A stretch of 64,000 bases of DNA. Origin: Erythroxylum novogranatense. Its lineage: Eukaryota; Streptophyta; Magnoliopsida; Malpighiales; Erythroxylaceae. Where the stretch lies: positions 21,383,120 to 21,447,119 of the forward strand of contig CM057235.1 in assembly GCA_029891385.1 (NCBI GenBank), given 5' to 3'. The first letter of the stretch is position 1, and each line of letters begins with the position of its first letter. The notes beneath the pieces are model-generated. The model did no database searches. It saw only the letters and a list, made by a program, of their open reading frames with translations, and was not told where the DNA came from. The position numbers and the translations under genes are program-made. This document shows positions 57,956 through 64,000 of this stretch, piece by piece.

Positions 57956-59249
57956 AACGTATCCAATTCTAAAGATCATAACTTTTGACTCTAATATTCA
58001 AAATTTACAAACTTTATACCGTTGGAAAGATTAAAGAAAGATATACAACTATTTAGAAGAAAACTTTGCCAAAATATAACTAAATTAGGTCCATATTTCT
58101 TCCCAAAGTTGGAACACGAATTTTTGCTCAACTCTCAACGTCCTGCACCCAGTTCTCAACTTTGTGACAACTTTTGAGACTCTTAGAGACAGAACTGAAA
58201 TTCGATGTCTTCATACGAATTGTAGACATACATTCCTATTTTACTCCGAATCAAGAACTATTTCTTTTGGATCACTAGAGAAAAAGTTGTGGCTAAAATA
58301 CTGAAGCATATTTAGTGAACTTTTTTCCAAATTTTCTAACTTTCAATACTTTACGTCACCAAAACACCAAAAGTTTTCTCAAAAACTAATTTAACACTAT
58401 AACTAAATTTTTTTCTCCCCAACTACCCATTATTTATGAACAAACACATAAAGTACATTTTCCATGCAGATGATAGTAATTTATCAACTTTATTTCACAA
58501 ATCCCTAACTGCAAAGGATTTCTCCACCACTTACTTGCTGAAAACTCCAAAATCTTCAAGCGCTAAACTCCACACGTTTTTATGTACTTCTCTGAGTACA
58601 ATGGCCAGCTTCTCGTTTTTCTCAGGGTAGAGGACACAAATGGAAAAGTAAGTTTGGTGAAAGAAAGGAAAAACACAGAGGTCCCTTAGAAGATATTTTG
58701 ATGGAAAACTTTGTGTTTCAAAGAGAGAAGTTTTAGAAAGATGATAGCAAAGAAAGGACTTGAACAAGCCTTAACCTGTCAATTCTCAAAGAATATTAAC
58801 CTACTCCTAGCTAGAGTACAAGGCCTAAGTGACACTTGTCACTTACCCAATACCCAAGTTCCAACTTAGTTTCTTTTGAACTAACTCCCTTGACGGTCAT
58901 CTTTACAATCCAACTATCTCCAAAGCTTCTTTTAATTATTTCTTGTTCCCTATTATATATATCTTTCTCAATACTCCATAACTTCACCAACATATACAAA
59001 TACAATATTTCTACCAATCATTAATATTTTCAATGTAAAACGTCCATAACTCTAAAAATCCATAGGGCAATCCAATCATACCCGGAATTATTCATGAATG
59101 CAAGTAAAATTATTTTCATGTGCAAATAAATCCACTATTCATGTGTAAGTATAAGGAATATCATGCATAAACATGGAAGTGCATCTCTAACTCTCATTAG
59201 TCACTCCCATTTACCATCCTACCCTTCCTACTAGTAATGGGATGTTACA

Positions 59250-59263
59250 ACTCTCCCCTCTTT
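59250..59263 (-). promoter_or_regulatory. Gypsy polypurine tract
   Basis: On the sense strand AAAGAGGGGAGAGT directly abuts the 3' LTR start TGTAACATCCC. Confidence 0.9.
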
Positions 59264-62200
59264 AAAAAAATTTCGTCCTCGAAATTCTTACCTGCTTGCT
59301 CGAATAGGTGGGGATATTGTCTCCTCATATGCTCCTCTGTGTCCCATGTTGTTTCTTCAGTTGAGTGGTTCCTCTAAAGGACTTTTACTAATGGAATAAC
59401 CTTGTTCCTCAACTGTTTAATCTGTGATCCCACAATCTTGATCGGCTCCTCAACATAGCTTAAGTTACTAGCAACCTTAATCTCCTGAGCCGGTATCACA
59501 TGTGTCGGATCCGATCGGTATCTTCGGAGCATACTCACATGGAACACATTATGCAATTGAGACATCTCATTCGGTAAAGCTAACTTATAGGCCAAAGGTC
59601 CAATCCTCTCAATGATCTCATAAGGACCAATGTACCTAGGGCTCAACTTGCCCTTTTTACCGAATCTCAAAACTCCCCTCCAAGGTGACACTCTCAAAAA
59701 TACTCTATCTCCTACACTGTACTCCATATCACATCGGTGTTGATCCATATAACTCTTTTGCCTATCCTGAGCCGCTTTAATTCGACTTCGGATCAACTTC
59801 ACCTTATCCACTGTGTCCTGTATCAACTCTGGGCCTTCCACCATTCTCAAGCCCTCTTCATCCCAATACAATGGCGACTGACATTTCCTACCGTACAGCG
59901 TCTCATACGGTGCCATTCCGATACTACTGTGGTAATGATTATTATAGGAAAACTCTATCAATGCCATATATTGATCCCAAGCTCCTCTAAACTCCAATAC
60001 ACAAGCTCTAAGCATATCCTCAACAGTCTTGATTGTCCTCTCACTCTGTCCATCTGTCTGAGGATGAAATGTTGTACTGAAGTTCAACTTAGTTCCCATG
60101 GCAGTCTGCAAACTCTTCCAAAATCTCGAAATAAATCTCGGATCTCTGTCCGATACTATGGACAGAGTTACTCCATGCAGTCTCACCACCTCATTCACAT
60201 ACTTCTAGGCCAACTGATCAAGTGAGTTATTCTCTCTCACTGGTAAGAAATGGGCTGATTTAGTCAACCGGTCCACTATGACCCAAATAGCATCATGCTG
60301 CCTCGGAGTCTTGGGCAAGCCCATGATGAAGTCCATAGTGATCCGTTCCCATTTCCACTCCGGAATGGGCAACGAATTCAACTTCCCTAATGGAGCCTGG
60401 TGCTCCGCCTTCACTTTGTGGCACGTCATACATCGAGACACATACTCATCTACTTGCTTCTTCATTCTAGGCCACCAAAAATGTTGCTTCAACGTGTTAT
60501 ACATCTTGGTAGTACCAGGATGCATAGCATAGGCGGCCATATGAGCTTCCTCAAGGATCTCCTTCCTCAAATCATCCACATTAGGTACACACAACCTCTG
60601 TTTCAACCATAAGGTCTCATCCCTCAATTCAAACTTGGAATCCGGATTTGCCTTCACTTTCTCTATAAACCTTACCATGTCAGAATCTTTGTTCTATACT
60701 CTTCTGATTCTATCATGTAGCATTGGCCTCAACTTCAAAGTAGCAATTAGTGCCTCATCATGCTCCAGATTCAGCTCTACATTTAGAGCTCTCAAATGAA
60801 TCAAATTAGGTAACCTCAATAACTAAATCTGAGCTGTACTGATATTAGACTTCCTGCTCAAAGCATCTGCCGCCACATTAGCTTTCCCTGGGTGGTATTC
60901 AATAGTACAATCATAATCTTTAAATAACTCAATCCACCTCTTCTGCCTCAAGTTTAGCTCCTTCTGACTCATTAAATATTTCAGACTCTGATGATCAGTA
61001 TATATATCTGGAAAGTCTTCCCATATAAATAATGTCTCCAAATCTTTAAAGCAAAGACAACTGCAGCTAGCTCTAAATCATGTACCGGATAATTGATCTC
61101 GTGATACCTTAATTGTCTCGATGCATAGGCAATCACCTTGTCATACTGCATCAGTACACATCCCAATCCTTGATGCGAAGCATCACTATACACCATATAT
61201 CCTCCAGTCCCTGATAGAATGGTCAACACCGGTGCGGTAGTCAACCGATGTTTCAGCTCCTCAAAGCTCTTCTGGCACTCCTCGCTCCATCTAAACACTA
61301 CATTCTTCCTCAGAAGTTTAGTCAGAGGGGTTGATATCAAAGAAAACCCCTCGACAAACCTTCGATAATACCTAACCAATCCTAGGATGCTTCGAATCTC
61401 CAACACATTTCTCAGAGCTTCCTAATTCATAACTGTCTCTACCTTCTTTGGATCTACCTGAATGCCATCTCCAGTAACTATATGCCCCAGAAACACAACC
61501 TGATCTAGCCAAAATTCACACTTACTGAATTTGGCATACAACTGTTTCTATCTCATAATCTGTAAAATAACTCTCAAATGGTCAGCATGCTCCTTCTACT
61601 CTTTGAATACACCAAGATATCATCAATGAACACAACTACAAATCGATCTAGGTAGGGCTGAAACACCTTATTCATCAAGGCCATAAAAACTGCCGGGGCA
61701 TTAGTTAACCCAAACGGTATCACTAGGAACTCATAAGCCCCATACACTCTCCTGATACACTCTTAGGTATATCGGCCGCTATCTTTAACTGGTAATACCA
61801 CGATCTCAAATCCACTTAGTAAATACACAGGCTCCACAGAATCGTCAAGCAAGTCATCAATTATAGGCAACGGATACTTGTTCTTCACGATCACCCGATT
61901 AAGCTGCTTATAATCGATGCATAATCTCAAAGTCTCATCCTTCTTCTTCACAAATAGTACTGGAGCTCCCCAAGGTGAAACGCTAGGTCTTATGAAACCT
62001 TTTTCCAACAACTCTTGCATCTGAGCTTTCAGCTCCTTCAGTTCCATAGGTACCATCCTATATGGAGGAATGGATATAGGAGCAGCACCTGGAACCAGAT
62101 CAATTGTGAACTATGTTTCTCGATCTGGTGGTAAACCAGGTAACTCTTCGGGAAACACATCTCGGAATTCCTTAACCCTTTGGAATGTCACATGCGCTCT

Positions 62201-62900
62201 GCTCAACCCTAGTATCAATAACGTGGGCCAGATAAGCCTCACATGCTCCCTGCATCATCCTCAATGCACTTAGGAATGAGATCATCTGGGCTGGCACTGC
62301 CTGACTAACTCCTCTGAATACTGCTCTAGGCTGACCAGGAGATTCTAATACTACCTCCTTGGTGTAGCGATTCCTGGCTCTCTATGGGCGGTGTGAGTCA
62401 CCCATACCTAGAAACACATCAATCTCTCTCAACTACAAGACTATCAGGTCTGCCTTCAACTCTACTTGATCAATCCTAATTAGGCACCCCTTGTAGACCT
62501 CACCTATAACAGCAGTACTACCTAGAGGTGTACTCACCTCTAGCCCACACTGTAGTGACTCCCTATCATAATGCAGTCTACATGCCAAATGCGGTGCAAT
62601 AAAAGAGTGTGTGGATCCTGGATCTAGTAGTGCAAATGCCTCCAAATCATAAACCAGAAGCGCACCTGCAACCACATCTGGTGAGTCTTGGGCCTCTACA
62701 CGGTCATGCATAGACCACTAGCACAGGGGCGTGGTCGGCCGCCTGTCCCTCAAGCCTCACGGAAGAACTCCCAGCTCTCCCTCTCTCTCTGCCTTGGCCT
62801 CTCTGTCTGGATCCACCACCCCTGCTCTGCTGAACTGTGGTATTACTCCCAGATCGCCCACTGACAGCAGTTTGAGTCCCCAACGTAGCTGGACAATCTC
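59264..62900 (-). pseudogene. Gypsy pol: protease, RT, RNase H, integrase, chromodomain; broken
   Basis: Protease 62433-62711: FALLDPGSTHSFIAPHLACR (DSG of the family is DPG here). RT 61763-62056: [40 protein letters not shown]; after frame changes [18 protein letters not shown] and [13 protein letters not shown] (catalytic FIDD, about 61620-61650). RNase H 60823-61406: [40 protein letters not shown] and ADALSRKSN. Integrase 59374-60678: HPGTTKMYNTLKQHFWWP, CMTCHKVKAEHQAP (HHCC finger), ITMDFIMGLPKT (first Asp), [12 protein letters not shown] (second Asp), [18 protein letters not shown] (Glu). An in-frame TAG cuts integrase near 60207. The chromodomain-like end ([16 protein letters not shown]... 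then a TAG at about 59374 where the family has Trp) runs to about 59270. Confidence 0.92.
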
Positions 62901-63852
62901 TAATCTTGTGCTCTAAAGAGCCACATGAAAAACAAGCTCCTGTCACAGTCCAGCACTCTCCACCATGTCTTTTTTCACAATGCTCACATAGGGGCCGCTG
63001 GTTCTGCACCGTGCCTCTTCCACTACCAACCTGCATAAAACCACCCCTTTGTCTAAATCCTGACTGCCTATATCCACCTGAAGATCTGAATTGTCTATTC
63101 TGGCGCTTACTGAAGCTCCTGTCAGAATTGCCCTGACTCTCACTTGGCCTCTTTCCTCTAGACCCTTGCCCAATCTCTGCTTGTTTCTTCTTTATTAGCT
63201 ATTCAATTCTGATTGAGGCAGCTCTCAACTTAGTGAAAGTGCCCATATCTGACCTTACCAGCCTTATCCTGATCTCTATATTAATTCCATTTTCAAATCT
63301 TCTACATTTGTCTTCTTCTGTGGGGATTAAAGCAGTGGCATAACCCATCAATTCATTAAATCGGATCTCATAGTCTGCCACTGACATCTTGTCCTGCTTC
63401 AGTTTCAAGAACTATTGCATCTTCATGTCCAAGTAGACCTTGGGCATGAAATTGTCTCTAAAGACCCTTAGAAAGTCTTCCCACTTCAATTGACAGGGCC
63501 TGGTGGTACTGCCTGGAATAGTTTTTCACCACTAGTATGCTGGGCCCTGTAGGAGAGACACTGCATAATTGAACCTCTCATCGGGATTGCAGTCCATCTG
63601 ATCAAAAACTCTCTCTGTCCTTTCTAACCATCCCTCGGTCTCAGTCGGGTCTGTGTTGCCATAGAAATCTACAGTTCCCTGCTTTCGTAGCCTATCATAC
63701 CTCCTCTCCTTTCTCTCGGGAACTTTAAGAGGCAACCCCTCAGATCGAGGTACCGAGGACTCTCTACTGGCTCCTACAGATCCTTGATCAGTGGGTTGAT
63801 CAACTTGATCACCTAGGGCAGATGACCTATAACAAATGATAACTTCAATCAT
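62701..63852 (-). pseudogene. Gypsy gag with CCHC knuckle, broken
   Basis: 63532-63852 includes DFYGNTDPTETEGWLERTER and FNYAVSLLQGPAY, the Retrotrans_gag core, ended by a stop where WW would follow. 63199-63408 continues in another frame (LKQDKMSVADYEIRFNELMG). 62943-63173 and 62704-63036 hold the Gly/Arg/Ser-rich nucleocapsid region and the knuckle GACFSCGSLEHKIRDCPA (CX2CX4HX4C intact), preceded by a second Cys/His-rich word, LCEHCEKRHGGEC. The start at 63852 is the first ATG after the PBS in that frame; a more upstream start outside any visible ATG is unlikely. Confidence 0.87.
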
Positions 63853-63910
63853 TATCCATATTGCTCAAGACATTTCATGCTTATCATTTCTATAAGTCCC
63901 AACAGATGCT

Positions 63911-63929
63911 CAACCATGCTCTGATACCA
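63911..63929 (-). promoter_or_regulatory. Gypsy primer binding site (initiator tRNA-Met)
   Basis: On the sense strand TGGTATCAGAGCATGGTTG starts six bases inside the 5' LTR; 12 bases complement initiator tRNA-Met. Confidence 0.92.
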
Positions 63930-63935
63930 CCTAAA

Positions 63936-64000
63936 TGTAGCGCCCCCTTACCGCAGGGTACCCACCGGGAGACCCGGAGGTTATTCGGACACATATCCTA
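63936..64000 (-). repeat. Gypsy 5' LTR, first 65 bp in window
   Basis: Begins TGTAGCGCCCCCTTACCGCA, as at 55886. About six differences including one indel in 65 bp relative to the 3' LTR. Confidence 0.92.

Larger units (their letters stand above)
55886..59249 (-). repeat. Gypsy 3' LTR
   Basis: 3364 bp, TGTAGCGCCCCC to GATGTTACA on the plus strand. On the sense strand: TATA-like GATATATATAATAG near 58950, donor-like CAA/GTAAGT at 58534-58529, minisatellite (57729-57955), exon-like block (56920-56987), hairpins (56603-56640) and the hairpin pair with acceptor-like site (56291-56358). Confidence 0.93.
55886..64000 (-). mobile_element. Tekay-like Ty3/gypsy chromovirus element (5' LTR cut by window end)
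   Basis: LTR sequence (55886-59249) and the start of an identical-type LTR at 63936 bound a 4.7-kb interior coding on the minus strand in the order gag, protease, RT, RNase H, integrase, chromodomain, which is the Ty3/gypsy order. PBS and PPT are in place. The integrase C-terminus is followed by a chromodomain-like segment, pointing to the chromoviruses (CRM/Tekay/Reina/Galadriel group); the long LTR and the sequence before the PPT favour Tekay. The 65 bp visible of both LTR ends already differ at several sites and one indel, so it is not a recent insertion. Confidence 0.92.

Noticed and set aside
57521..57988. 155-codon plus-strand frame in the gypsy LTR
   Set aside because: It is mostly the TTTTT-rich minisatellite and lies antisense to the element.
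59737..60612. Plus-strand frames over the gypsy integrase
   Set aside because: Antisense shadows of a well supported integrase.
1..64000. A novel defence, biosynthetic or other gene system
   Set aside because: Every coding remnant with recognisable motifs belongs to a transposable element or a decayed PPR gene; no operon-like or clustered host genes exist here.

Overview
This is an AT-rich stretch of nuclear DNA from a flowering plant, probably a eudicot (the species cannot be named from sequence alone). The evidence is the element content: L1-type LINEs with plant-type ORF1 (DUF4283 plus zinc knuckle), Sirevirus-like and other Ty1/copia elements primed by initiator tRNA-Met, Tekay-like Ty3/gypsy chromovirus sequence, and decayed RICESLEEPER-like hAT and PPR fragments. 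I see no intact host gene, RNA gene or CRISPR array. Almost everything is nested, mostly broken transposable elements, and every coding remnant listed carries stops or frameshifts.

Layout. 1-4957: a LINE on the minus strand, 3' end outside the window. 4990-20825: a second LINE of the same family and strand; its ORF2 is split by three separate solo LTRs (7366-11903, 11969-14723, 14778-17549), each flanked by its own 5-bp target duplication. 20826-22085: AT-rich, no gene. 22086-44852: a fourth solo LTR (about 4.0 kb of its own sequence) opened by two complete copia elements, Copia-1 (23811-33189, minus) and Copia-2 (34695-44027, plus). 44975-46600: decayed hAT transposase, then a PPR fragment (46650-46905). 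48365-53111: a fifth solo LTR of another family, lying in an older LTR-like sequence. 54056-54595: gag fragment; 54621-55190: direct plus inverted duplication. 55886-64000: a Tekay-like gypsy element on the minus strand with 3' LTR, PPT, gag-pol, chromodomain remnant and PBS; its 5' LTR runs off the window.

How it fits together. Order of events can be read from the nesting: LINEs first, then gypsy elements that collapsed to solo LTRs, then the two copia elements, which are the youngest. The most unusual signal is in the gypsy-type LTRs. Five copies from different (sub)families share, in the same order on the element's sense strand, a GTAAGT-like donor, a 61-68-nt block bounded by an acceptor-like and a GTGAGT donor-like site, an array of short hairpins whose stems change in a compensated way, a second pair of hairpins, and a conserved TTTTCAG/GA acceptor-like site. 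This looks like a structured, spliceable leader carried inside the LTR. It is an inference from sequence pattern and needs transcript evidence.
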